DNA of 64,000 bases from positions 2,554,690-2,618,689 of the forward strand of contig NW_008705563.1 of assembly GCF_000186865.1 (NCBI RefSeq), written 5' to 3'. The translations under genes and the position numbers were made by a program. The notes under the pieces were generated by a model. It was not told the DNA's origin. It saw only the letters and a program-made list of their open reading frames with translations, and searched no databases. Below, piece after piece: positions 40,501 to 51,714 of this stretch; the stretch's first letter is position 1, and each line of letters starts with the position of its first letter. Origin of the DNA: Aureococcus anophagefferens (taxonomy: Eukaryota > Sar > Pelagophyceae > Pelagomonadales > Pelagomonadaceae).

Positions 40501-43500
40501 CGCGACGTAGAAGCCCGCGTCGACGAGCGAGCACGACGACGACCCCGCCGACGCGGCGTACATGGTCGTCGGGCAGGGCTCGCAGGCGACGGCGCCGGAG
40601 CCGCTGTAGCGGCCGGGCGCGCAGGGGAGCTGCTCGCTGAGGCCGTCGACGTCGACGTAGCCGCCGCCGCTGACGAGCGTGCAACTCGTCTGGCCCTCGG
40701 CGGCCGCGTAGGTGCCCGGCGCGCAGGGCGCGCACTCCGTCGCCGCCGAGCCGCTGTAGCGCCCCAGCGGGCAGGCCGTCTCCGCCGTCGCGCCCGCGGC
40801 GCCGACGAAGGAGCCCGCGGTCGCCGTGTTGCAGGACGTCGCGCCGTCCCGGTTCGCCGAGTAGGAGCCGACGCCGCAGGGCGTGCAGGCCACGGCGGCG
40901 CTGCCGCTGTAGGTCCCGGCGGGGCAGGGCGTCTGCGCCGACGCGCCCGGGGCGCCCACGAAGAAGCCCGCGGCGGCCGTCGTGCAGGTCGTCGCGCCGT
41001 CGACGTTCGCGCTGTAGGAGCCCGCGGCGCAGGGCGTGCACGCCGTCGCGCCGGAGCCGCTGTAGAAGCCCGCGGCGCAGGGCGTCATGCCCGTCGCGCC
41101 GGCCGCGTCGATGAAAAAGCCCGCGTCGGAGATCGTGCAGCTGGACAGCCCGGTCGTCGCCGCGTAGTAGCCGACGGCGCAGTCGGAGCACGCGGACGCG
41201 CCGGAGCCGCTGTATTTGCCCGTGGGGCAGGGCGTCTGCGCCGACGCCCCCCGCGCGTCGATGTAGAACCCCGCGTCCGCGAGGGAGCAGGCCGAGAGGC
41301 CCGTCGTCGGCGCGTAGTAGCCGACCGCGCAGCCGGAGCACGCGGACGCGCCGGACCCGCTGAACGTCCCCGTCGCGCACGGCGTCTGCGCGGACGCGCC
41401 GAGCGAGTCCACCAAAAAGCCCGCGTCGGCCAGCGAACAGGCCGACTGGCCCGTGGACCCCGTGTAGAAGCCGACGTCGCAGTCGCCGCACTCCGACGCG
41501 CCCGAGCCGCTGTACTTGCCCGGCGCGCAGGGGTCCTCGGCCGTCGCGCCCCAGGACCCGACGTACGAGCCCGCGTTCGCGAGCTGGCAGGACGTCTCGC
41601 CCGCCGCGGCCTGGAACGTGCCCAAGCCGCACTGGCTGCAGGAGTGCATGCCGCTGCCCGCGGTGTACGTGCCCGCGCCGCAGGTGGACTGCGCCGTGCT
41701 CCCGGAGCCCGCGACGTAGGACCCCGCGTCGGAGAAGAGGCAGCTCGTCTGGCCCGCGAGGTCCGTGTAGGAGCCCGGGTCGCAGTAGACGCAGACCGAC
41801 GCGCCGCTCAGCGAGTAGGTCCCCGCGGGGCACTGCTGCTGGCCGTCGAACGACTCCTCCGTCAGCTGCTTCGTCTCGACCGTCGCCTCGTCGACGTAGT
41901 CCACGGAGGCGTCGGCGTCGACGGTCGCGCCGGAGAGCGCGGACCCGGACTGGAGGCGGCGCCGCGCGGAGAGCGCGAGGTAGATCGCGTAGTCGAGGTT
42001 GCCGCCGCTGATGTCGTCGCGGAAGTCGCTCTGGAAGTCGCCGAGGATGATGTCCTTGACCGTCGAGATGTTCTCGGACGTCGACGCCGAGTAGTTGGCG
42101 ACGAGCTCGAAGGGGAAGACCGTCGCGGACGACGGCAAGGTCACCGCGGGGCCGACGGTCCTGACGACGGCCGCGTCGACGAGGTCCGAGAAGAGGTTGT
42201 CGACGAGGAGGAACTCGAGGGCCGTCTTCAGCTGGTCCTGCGCCGTGTCGTCGTCGTTGAACGCGTCGGCGTCGACGCCCTGGAGCACGAACCGCGAGTC
42301 GATGGCGACCTGGTGCTTCTCGGGCGTCGGGGCGATGTAGCCCGCGTCGGACGTCGTGCACGTCGCCGCGCCCGCGTCGGACGTCGTGCCCGAGGGGCAG
42401 AGCGCGCAGAAGACGGCGCCGGAGCCCGAGTAGCGGCCCGACGCGCACATGGAAGGCGCCGTGGCCCCGGTCGTCGCCACGTAGTAGCCCCCGGACGAGA
42501 GCGCGCACGACGACTGCGCGGTTTCGCCCGCGTAGCGGCCCTCCTCGCAGGCCGCGCAGGCCGACGCGCCCGTGCCGCTGTAGTGGCCCGCGTCGCAGGG
42601 CGTCTGCGCCGACGCGCCCGTCCGCGACACGTAGGCGCCCGCGTCCACGAGCGAGCAGCTCGTCGAGCCCGCGGACGACGCGTACGTGGCCAAATCGCAG
42701 GGCTCGCAGGCCGTCGCGCCGGACCCGCTCGACGTGCCCGGCGGGCAGGCCGTCTGGGCCGACGCGCCCTCGACGCCGACGTAGCCGCCGCCGCTCACGA
42801 GCGTGCAGGACGTCTGGCCCTCGAGCTCGCCGTACGTGCCCGCGGCGCACGGCGCGCACGCCGTCGCGCCCGAGCCGCTGTAGGAGCCCGCGGGGCACGC
42901 GGTCTCGTTCGACGCGCCCTCGCCGTCGACGTAGAAGCCCGCCGTCACCGTCGTGCAGGACGTCGCGCCGTCGACGTTCGCGCTGTAGGTGCCCACGGCG
43001 CACGGCGTGCACGCCGTCGCGCCGGAGCCGCTGTAGAAGCCCGCGGCGCAGGGCGTCATGCCCGTCGCGCCGGCCGCGTCGACGTAGAAGCCCGCGTCGG
43101 AGATCGTGCAGCTGGACAGCCCGGTCGTCGCCGCGTAGTAGCCGACGGCGCAGGGCGAGCACGCGGACGCGCCCGAGCCCGAGTAGGAGCCGGCCGCGCA
43201 CGGCGTCTGCTTCGCCGCGCCCCGCGCGTCGACGTAGAACCCCGCGTCCGCGAGGGAGCAGGCCGAGAGGCCCGTGACCGGCGCGTAGTAGCCCACCGCG
43301 CACCCGGAGCATTCCGACGCGCCGGACCCGCTGAAGGTTCCGGTGGCGCACGGCGTCTGCGCGGACGCGCCCGACGCGTTCACGAGGAACCCCGCGTCGG
43401 CCAGGGAGCAGGCCGACTGGCCCGTGGACCCCGTGTAGAAGCCGACGTCGCAGTCGCCGCACTCCGACGCGCCCGAGCCGCTGTACTTGCCCGGCGCGCA

Positions 43501-46500
43501 GGGATCCTCGGCCGTCGCGCCCCAGGACCCGACGAACGAGCCCGCGTTCGCGAGCTGGCAGGACGTCTCGCCCGCCGCGGCCTGGAACGTGCCCGCGCCG
43601 CAGGCCGCGCAGGCGTGCATGCCCGACCCCGCCGTGTAGCGGCCGGCCGTGCAGGTCCACTGCTGCGTCGCGCCGGAGACGCCCACGTAGGACCCCGCGT
43701 CGGAGAAGAGGCACGAGGTCTGGCCGTCCGAGTCCGTGTAGGAGCCCGGGTCGCAGTAGACGCAGTAGGACGCGCCGCTCAGCGAGTAGGTCCCCGCGGG
43801 GCAGGCCTGCTGGCCGTCGAAGGTCGAGTTGCCGATGAGGGAGTAGGCGGACGTCGTCTCGGCGATCGCCGCGAGGCTCGAGTCCTCGTCGACGGACGCG
43901 TTCGCGAGGTGCGCCTGGCCCGCGCTTTGGATAAATTCCTCGAAGGCGCCGTTGTAGATGAGGAGGGACACCTTGTCCTGGAAGTCGAGGTTGATGAGGC
44001 CGACGACCGTCGAGATGTTCTCGGCCGCCGCCGCCGAGTAGTTCGCGACGATGTCGAAGTAGAGCCGCACGGCGTCGTCGTCGACGAGCACCGCCGGCCC
44101 GACGGACGCGACCCTGGCGCCGTCGACCTTGTCGCTGAACGAGTCCTCGACGAGCTGCGTCTCCCAGAAGACGAGGGACCCCTCGAGCATGTCGTCCTCG
44201 AACGCGGCCGCGTCCTTGATGCCGGCGAAGACCATGGACGACGCGAGGTCGATGCGGTAGAGCTCGGCCGACGGCGCGATGTAGCCCGCGTCGGCCGTCG
44301 TGCACGTCGCCGCGCCGTCGTCGGACGTCGTCCCCGACGGGCACAGGTCGCAGAAGACGGCGCCGCTGCCGGAGTAGCGGCCCGCGGAGCACGCCGCGGG
44401 CGACGTCGCGCCCGTGCCGGCGACGTAGGAGCCGCCCGTGGATAACGCGCAGGACGACTGGGCAAACGACGCCGTGTAGCGCCCCTGCTCGCACTCGACG
44501 CACGCGGCCGCGCCCGCGCCCGAGTACGACCCCGGGTCGCAGGGCGTCTGCGCGCTCGCGCCGGCGGCGGGCACGTAGAAGCCCGCGTCGACGAGGGCGC
44601 AGGACGTCGAGCCGTTCGCGGACGCGTAGGTCGCCGCGGCGCAGGCGTCGCAGGCCGTCGCGCCGGAGCCGCTGTGGGAGCCCGGCGGGCACGCCGTCTG
44701 CGCGGACGCGCCCTCGACGCCGACGTAGCTCCCGCCGCTCACGAGCGTGCAGGACGTCTGGCCCTCGGCGGAGACGTAGGTCCCAACGGCGCAGGGCGCG
44801 CACGCCGTCGCCCCCGAGCCGCTGTAGGACCCCGCGGGGCACGCGGTCTCGTTCGACGCGCCCTCCGAGGACACGTAGGAGCCCGCGGTCACGGTCGCGC
44901 AGGTCGTCGACCCGTCGGCCGCCGCGTAGGAGCCCGCGGCGCAGGCCGTGCAGGCCTTCGCGCCGGCGCCCGAGTAGGTCCCGGGGGGGCACTTGGTCAT
45001 CGCCGCGGCGCCCGCCGCGTCCACGTACGCGCCCGCGCTGGAGACGAAGCACGTCGACGACCCGGCGACGGGGTTGAAGTAGCCCGCGAGGCACGGGGAG
45101 CACGCGCTCGCGCCGGAGCCGCTGTAGCGCCCGGCGGGGCAGAGCGCCTGGCGCGACGCGCCCTCGGCCGCGACGAACGAGCCCGCGTCGGCGAGCGAGC
45201 AGGAGCTCTGGCCCGGCGCCCGCGTGAAGAAGCCCAGGGAGCAGTTCGTGCACGCGGACGCCGCCGAGCCCGAGATCGTGCCCGCGGGGCAGGGCGCCTG
45301 GACGGACGCGCCCGCGCGCGCGACGACCATGCCCGCGTCGGCGAGCGAACACGACGACGAGCCGGCCCTGGAGACGTAGGTGCCCGCGGCGCAGGGGGCG
45401 CACGCCGTCGCTCCCGAGCCGGAGTAGGTGCCCGGCGCGCACGCGGCCTGCGCCGACGCGCCGCTCTCCGCGACGTACGCGCCCGCGTCGGAGATCGCGC
45501 ACGACGTCTGCCCCTCGAAGGGCTGGTACGTCCCGGGCGCGCACCGCTCGCAGGTCGCGGCCCCGGCGCCGGAGCTGTAGGTCCCCGGCGCGCACAACGC
45601 CTGCGCGCTCCGGCCGCTGCCGTTGACGTAGGACCCCGCGGACGCGAGCGAGCAGATCGACTCGCCGGCGCGCGGCGTGTAGCGGCCCGCGACGCACGCG
45701 TCGCAGGCCGACTGGCCCGACGCCGAGTAGAAGCCCGCGGCGCAGGCGACGCAGGCCGTGTTGATCTCGAGGTCGCTGTAGGAGCCGGCCTCGCAGACGA
45801 CGCAGTTCACGCGGTCGTCCGTGTAGTAGCCCGGCCCGCACTCGAGGCAGTAGAGCCCGAGCGGCGAGTAGGTGCCGTTGCCGCAGTCGACGCAGGTCTT
45901 GTTGCCCGCGTCGTTCAAAATCTCGTACTGGCCGCTCATGCACCAGGAGCAGGACGCGGAGCCCAGGCCCGACTGGCGGCCCGCCGGGCAGTCGAGGCAG
46001 ACCGGGCTGCCCTTCCGCTCCGCGTACGTGTTCACCGTGCAGATGTCGCAGGACGTGGCCTCCGACTCGTTCGTCGCCTTGCCCGCGGGGCAGGCCGTGC
46101 AGCCCGGCCCCTCGAGGTCGTTCGAGTAGTAGCCCGCCGCGCAGGGCGTGTGCGTCGGCGTCGCCGTCGGGATCGGCGAGATCGACGGCTGCGGCGTGGG
46201 CAGCGGCGACGTCGTGGGGCAGACGGTCGGCGGCCGCGTGCCCTCGACGAGCACGACGGCCGCGAACGCCGTCGTGCCCGCTTCGCCCTCGCCGCAGTCG
46301 TTGATCAAGGCGACCCCGTCGTAGAAGTCGCCGACGTCGAGGTGGTCCGCGAGATCGATCCCGAAGCACTGGTAGCCGCCCTCGTCGGCGTCGTATTCGT
46401 AGTCCGTGAACGTGTCCCCGGGAGAACGGACGCCCCCGTTGATGGAGAAGAATCTCTGGGACACGTAGCAGCCGGCGGACGTCTCGCACCGGTCCGCGTA

Positions 46501-49500
46501 CGGCAAGAGCGCGACGCCTCGCGCGGCGCAGTCGCCCCAGGCCGCCACGCAGAACTCGAGCGTCGAGATGGCCGTGATCTCCAGGTCACTCTCGAGCTCG
46601 TAGGCGACCATGGAGTCGCCGAAGAGCTCGACCTTGCACCCCCCGACGGACGTCTCGGACGACGCGTCGTCGCCGGTCGCGTGCGACGCCAGGTCGCCGA
46701 AGGCGAGCTGGTCGACGCGGCCGCACTCGTCCTCGATCGCCGGCGGCAGCGCGCTGGGCACGGCCGTCGGGGCCGGCGACGCGGTCGGCGCGAACGTCGC
46801 GCAGTCGTTGACGTAGAGGTAGATCGCGGAATCCGAGTAGGCCGCCACGATGATCTCCAGATCGCCGTCCTGGTCCATGTCCTCGAAGTTGAGCATGACG
46901 GGGTAGTCCGGCTCGCCCAGCGTGTGCGTCGTGAAGGACTGCGCGCCGTCGTTCTCGTAGCACATCACGAGGTCGTCGGAGTACGACGTGCAGGCAACGT
47001 CGACGTCGCCGTCGCCGTCGAGGTCGCCGGCCTGGCATTTGAACCCGCTGGGCAGGTCCGCGGAGATCTCGTTGTACGCGAAGGCCTCGTTCGTGCCGTC
47101 GTTGTCCAGCCAGACGACCGCCTCGTCGTCCGCGCACGTCGCGACCGCGTCGACGTCGCCGTCGCCGTCGACGTCGTAGGCCGTCACGCTCCGGGGGATG
47201 TCGCAGTCGGTGATCGTGTGGGCCGTGAAGCTCGCCGCGGACCCGTCGTTCTCGTGCCACTCGGCGCCGTACGTGTAGTAACTCGTCGTGACGACGTCCG
47301 CGTCCTCGTCGCCGTCGACGTCGCAGGCCGACACGTCCATCCCGTAGCTCGCCGAGGCGACGGTCGACGCTTTGAAGGAGCTCGCGCCGTCGTTGAGGTA
47401 GAGCTCGACGCTGCTGCGCGCGTCGTACCACGTGGCGACGACGTCCACGGAGCCGTCGCCGTCGACGTCCGCGGGCCACGCCTTGCGCGCGGGCGTCGAC
47501 GAGTCGTCGGCGATGACGCGCTCGGCGAAGGACTGGGACCCGTCGTTCTCGTACCAGAGGACGAGGCCGGCGTAGTAGGCCTGGCCGACGACGTCCACGT
47601 CGAAGTCGCCGTCGACGTCGACGGCGAAGGCCGAGAGCGGGCCGTCGACGTCGCCCGGCCCCACGTTTCGCTCCGCGAAGCTCATGTCGCCGTCGTTCTC
47701 GTACCAGACGTAGGCGTCGCCGTTCTGCTCCGCGGCGACGAGGTCGAAGTCGCCGTCGCCGTCGAGGTCGACGGGGAAGCCCTCGCGGCACGAGTAGCAC
47801 GCCTCGGTCGCGGCCGTCTCCGAGAAGGACACGGACTCGCAGTGGATCGTGGGCCGCGGCGTCGGCTGCGGGTAGGGCGCGAAGGACACCGTGGGCGACG
47901 TCGTCGGCGCCTTTGAGTCCGTCGGCGCCTGGGTGCCGCAGTCGTTGTCCCACCACTGGACCTCGTCGCCGTAGGCGGCGGCGACGAGGACGTCCCGGTC
48001 GCCGTCCTGGTCGAGGTCCGCGATGTGGGCGCCCATGCCCCCGTCGGCGCTCGACGTGATCGCGTGGGCCGTGAAGCGCGCCGCGCCGTCGTTCTCGAAC
48101 CATCGGACCTCGTCGTCGAGCGCGCTGCACGCGGCGACGTCGAGGTCGCCGTCGCCGTCGAGGTCGCCGACGTGGATGCCGTGGGCGCCCGTCATGTCCG
48201 TCACGAGCTGCGTGCGGCCCCAGGACGTCGCGTCGCCCTCGTTCTCGTGGTAGGTCATCGCGCCGTCGCTGTAGTCGGCGCTGACCGCGTCGACGTCGCC
48301 GTCGTCGTCGAGGTCCGCGGCCCAGACGGCCATGGCGTAGTCCGCGAGCGTCGTGATCGTGCGCATCGTGAAGGACTGGGCGCCGTCGTTGGACCACCAG
48401 GCGACCGTGTCGTCGACGCCGCACGTCGCGACGGCGTCGACGTCGCCGTCGCCGTCGACGTCGACCGCGCGCACGTACGTCGCGCCGTCGCAGCCCCCAT
48501 TGGAGATGTAGTTCTCGTCCTCGAGGGCCGCGCTGGCGTACCAGGAGAGGGCGTCGTCGCCCGTCGACGCGGAGACGACGTCGAGCGCGCCGTCGGAGTC
48601 GACGTCGGCGACGTGCACGGACCGCGCCTGGGCAGCAAAAGGGTGATTCAACGTCGGTTCAACGTGAGTTTTCCGCGCGCGCGCGTTCCGGAAAAAGCAT
48701 CCATGCTTCGAGACCGCGCCGAGAGATGATCGCTCGTCCAAAAATTAGCCAAAACGAGTGGGAAACGGCCGAGATATGAGGCTTTGAAGTTTGGAATTTC
48801 GCTCTCTTTTGCTGCCCTGGACCGCGCGTAGGTCGCCGCGGCGTTGATGACGTGCGCCGCGAACGACTGGGCCCCGTCGTTCTCGTACCAGGTCACGGTG
48901 TGGTCCGAGTAGGCCGTCGCCGCGATGTCGACGTCGCCGTCGCCGTCGATGTCGCCCGCGTCGACGCCCGTCGGCAGATCGCCGGCGCCGACGAACCGCT
49001 GCGAGAAGGACAGGCCGTTCTTGCCGTCGTTCTCCCACCAGCTGACGTCGTCGGCGTCCGCGTCGCAGGACAGCACGTCCATGTCCGCGTCGCCGTCGAC
49101 GTCGTGGACGTAGACGTAGCGCGGGCCGTCCGCCGAGAGCACGTCGCGCTCCGAGAAGGCCACGGACGTGCACAGCGTCGTCGCCCGGGGCGTCGGCGAC
49201 GGCGTCGGGCTGAGGGAGTGCGTCGGTTCGCTGGTCGGCCCGAAGCTCGCCGTCGGCGCGGACGTGGAGCAGTCGTTTTCGTACCACGCGACGACGTCGC
49301 CGTTGATGGCGACGGCGACCGCGTCCACGTCGCCGTCGCCGTCGACGTCGGACGCGACGACGCGGAGGGCGCCATCGAGCGCCCCCTTGGCCACGGAGTG
49401 CTCCGCGAAGGACTGGGCCCCGTCGTTCTCGAACCACGCGACGTCGTCTTCGTACTGCTCCGTCGCGACGAGGTCGAGGTCGCCGTCGTTGTCCATGTCC

Positions 49501-51554
49501 GCGGCGACGGCCATGGACGCGCCGTCGAAGGCGGCCGTGACGACGTGGTCGGCGAAGGACTGGGACCCGTCGTTCTCGTACCAGGCCACGACGTCGGAGT
49601 AGAAGGACACGGCGACCGCGTCGACGTCGCCGTCGCCGTCGACGTCGGCGGCGACGACGTAGCTCAGGTCGTAAGCGTCGCTGATGACGCGCTCGCCGAA
49701 GCCCGACGACGCGCCGCAGTCCGTGGAGCCGGCGTGGAAGGTCGCCCCGCTGTCGTAGGCGTCGTCGTGCGCGACCGTCGCGAGCTCGAGCGTCGCGCAG
49801 TCCCAGCTCCCGCCGGACCCGTAGGCGGCGATGCCGGCGGAGTTCGGGCTGTCGAGGCACCAGTAGGAGACCCCGTTGCTGGCGCTGCAGTAGCTGTCGA
49901 CGTCGTCGAGGCTGTTGCAGTCGACGCCGCTCAGCGCGGTCCCGCCGAGGGAGCACGCGTCGCTCGCGCCGCTCTCGTGCCACGCGAGGCGGTCCGCTAT
50001 GGCCCCCGAGAGGACGTCGACGTCGCCGTCGCCGTCGACGTCGATGGCGAAGACGGACGAGGCCTGGTCCGCGGAGTCCGCGATGATCCGCTGTGTAAAG
50101 GACTGCGACCCGTCGTTCTCGTGCCAGGCGATCGTGTCGTCGCTGTAGGACGCCGAGAGGACGTCGACGTCGCCGTCGCCGTCGACGTCGATGGCGAAGA
50201 CGGCCCGGACGCCGTCCGCGGACGCCGTGACGACGCGCGCCGCGAAGGACGCCTTCCCGTCGTTCTCGTACCACGCGACCGTGTCGTCGTTGTAGATCGC
50301 CGACAGCGCGTCGACGTCGTCGTCGCCGTCGACGTCGATGGCGAAGACGGCGTAGGTGTGGTCGGCCGAGTCGGAGATCACGCGCTCCGCGAACGACTGC
50401 GCGCCGTCGTTCTCGTGCCACGCGACCGTGTCGTCGTCGCGCGACGCCGCGAGCACGTCGACGTCGCCGTCGCCGTCCAGATCGACGGCGACGGCGAAGA
50501 TGGCGCCGATCGCGCCGTCGGTGATGACGCGCTCGGCGAAGGCCACGGCGCCGCAGCGGACCGTCGGCCGCGGCGTCGCGAGCGGCGTCGGGAGGAACGT
50601 CGACGACGGCGCGGCCGTCGGGCGCGGCGAGGCCGTCGGCGGCGCCGAGGGCCGCGCCGAGGGTTTGACGGTCGGCGTGCAGCGGCCGGCGTAGAAGATG
50701 ACGTCGGAGAAGGCAACGTCGCAGGTCCCGCGCATGGTGTTCGACTCGCGGACCTCGTACCGCACGTCGCCGGCGGCGTTGCCGTAGAGGCAGTCGCCGG
50801 CGACCTCGTAGACGGCGTCGGCGCTGCCGGCCGCGATGGTGACCGTGAGCCAGCCGCCGCCGCCCGCAAAGCCGAAGAGCAGGTCGTCGTCGCAGTCGTT
50901 CGACGCGGTGAACCTCATGTAGTACTCGGCGCCCTCCGCGGGGAGAAAGTCCGCCATGTCCGCCGTGGACCAGACCGTGTCCCACGCGTCGCCGTCGTAG
51001 ACGAGCGACGCCGACGACGCGAGGCCCGCGGCCGCCCACAGATCCTCGCAGCCCGTCGGCGCGAGCGACGGCCGCCGCGTCGGGTCGGGGTCCGTCGGCC
51101 GCGGCGTCGGCGGCGGCTGCGTCGGCCGCGGCGTCGGGTCCGGCGGCGTCGGACCCGGCGTCGGGTCCGGCGCGTCCGTGCCGCAGACGGTGCAGTCGTC
51201 GCAGAGGTCTCTCGTCGGGCCGCTGCCGTCGTCGCACTTGGCGCCGGGCGCCGGCTCGTAGCAGCCGTCGTCGGTGCACTTGGGGCCGCCCGTGTCGTCG
51301 CAGGAGCACGTGTACCCTCCCGTCGTCGCGCCGAAGGTCGGCGCCGCCGTCGTGCCGCACTCGACGCAGTCGTCGCAGAGGTCGTTGCGCGGCGGCGTGC
51401 CGTCGTTGCAGTTCCCGCCGGGGGCCGGGTTGTAGCAGCCGTCGTCGTTGCAGCGCGGCGGGCCGCTGATGGAGGCGCAGTCGCAGAAGGCGCGCGCGAA
51501 AGAGCGCTCGTAGCCGAGGACGAGAGCCGCCCACAGGAGGGGCAGCCGAAGCAT
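34546..51554 (-). CDS. Giant surface protein: FG-GAP repeats, GCC2/GCC3 Cys-rich repeats, SEA-like modules, multi-pass C-terminus (5,438 aa)
   Basis: Five exons (51554-48828, 48627-40357, 40145-37351, 37269-36559, 36358-34546) total 16,317 nt = 5,439 codons; all four introns are introner-type. A signal peptide (MLRLPLLWAALVLGYE) leads into two Cys-rich modules (CNDDGCYNPAP, CTDDGCYEPAP) and Thr/Pro linkers. Next comes a long array of FG-GAP/VCBS-type calcium-loop repeats (DVDGDGDVDVL, WYENDG). Then dozens of GCC2/GCC3-like repeats follow (CPAGTYSGSGATAC), broken by four SEA-like modules (YFDIVANYSAAAAENIST). The C-terminal ~850 residues hold several membrane helices (SIGLFVIIVVAVAVWWV, LMIVVYPVGIPLFYFIILW), TRP/polycystin-like in style, and an acidic tail. 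It is probably a plasma-membrane or flagellar-surface receptor or channel; this is inferred. Confidence 0.85.
36359..36550 (-). mobile_element. Introner element, family B variant, copy 2 (intron 36359-36558)
   Basis: The element is 192 bp with ends CTGGGCGGGAAAAGGGTG and, inverted, CGGGGCGGGACAAGAGAG. It is flanked by CCTCGGAC at 36351-36358 and 36551-36558, read as GTCCGAGG on the gene strand and giving a GT donor. The 200-nt intron joins WRRQ to SEALWTLNADP in phase 2. The core CCAAAAATCAGCCGAAACGA is on the plus strand, so the element is antisense to its host gene. Confidence 0.92.
37270..37342 (-). mobile_element. Short introner candidate (intron 37270-37350)
   Basis: On the gene strand the exact 8-mer GTTCGACA flanks a 73-bp insert (plus coordinates 37343-37350 and 37262-37269). 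The first copy provides a GT donor; the insert ends in TAG. The 81-nt intron joins DDYM to FDSVENRCIEC in frame. The insert holds GACGATTTTCGAGAGATTTG, nearly the same as the short intron at 25564-25640, but lacks the long family's core. It is a separate short family or a heavily deleted derivative. Confidence 0.75.
40146..40348 (-). mobile_element. Introner element, family A, copy 2 (intron 40146-40356)
   Basis: The element is 203 bp, the same length as copy 1, with ends CTGTGCCGAAAC and GGTTTCGGCACAG. The flanking 8-mer GTGGCCAC (40138-40145 and 40349-40356) is its own reverse complement, so it gives a GT donor on either strand. The host gene is on the minus strand; removal rebuilds a Cys-rich repeat (GGFYVATTGATAPS). 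The element is antisense to its host, whereas copy 1 is sense. Confidence 0.93.
41051..43800 (-). repeat. 1,971-bp in-frame super-repeat within the GCC2/GCC3 region
   Basis: Blocks at about 41051-41830 and 43022-43800 match closely at a constant offset of 1,971 bp (657 codons); for example GGCGTCATGCCCGTCGCG at 41081 and 43052, and GCCGACTGGCCCGTGGACC at 41441 and 43412. Each unit carries about a dozen Cys-rich repeats plus one SEA-like module. A segmental duplication within the exon is the simplest explanation; more diverged units continue to the left (about 37900-40050). Confidence 0.8.
48628..48819 (-). mobile_element. Introner element, family B, copy 3 (intron 48628-48827)
   Basis: The element is 192 bp with ends CTGGGCAGCAAAAGGGTG and CTCTCTTTTGCTGCCCTG. 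The 8-mer GACCGCGC (48620-48627 and 48820-48827) reads GCGCGGTC on the gene strand; both copies begin with GC, so the intron must use a GC donor. Joining gives AAATYARSVHVADVDSDG in phase 0; no GT donor at this site keeps the frame. The core is CCAAAAATTAGCCAAAACGA. The element is antisense to its host. Confidence 0.9.
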
Positions 51555-51714
51555 GGCTGGTCGCACACTGAGAAGGTGTATTCGTTGCAGTCGTGGCGCA
51601 AAAGCATCGTTGAAGGAAACATCGACCAAAAGAGGCCCCAAGCTGCGGCATGAGCACAGCACATTCCAGGCCTTGAGCTCGAGCGCGCGCCCGCCCCACC
51701 GCGCCGCCGACGCC
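51555..51714. promoter_or_regulatory. Divergent promoter between giant surface gene and NLR-like gene
   Basis: A gap of 160 bp separates the two start codons. The middle is relatively AT-rich for the window (GCAAAAGCATCGTTGAAGG). The NLR-like frame is open back to 51553, but the ATG at 51715 (GACGCCATGG) has the context used by other genes here. Confidence 0.4.

Noticed and set aside
40282..44445. 1,387-codon plus-strand frame
   Set aside because: It is the complement of the Cys-rich repeat exon and has only low-complexity Arg/Ala/Gly sequence.
44674..47916. 1,080-codon plus-strand frame opposite the FG-GAP region
   Set aside because: Same reason: composition-driven shadow of the DxDGDGD repeats on the other strand.
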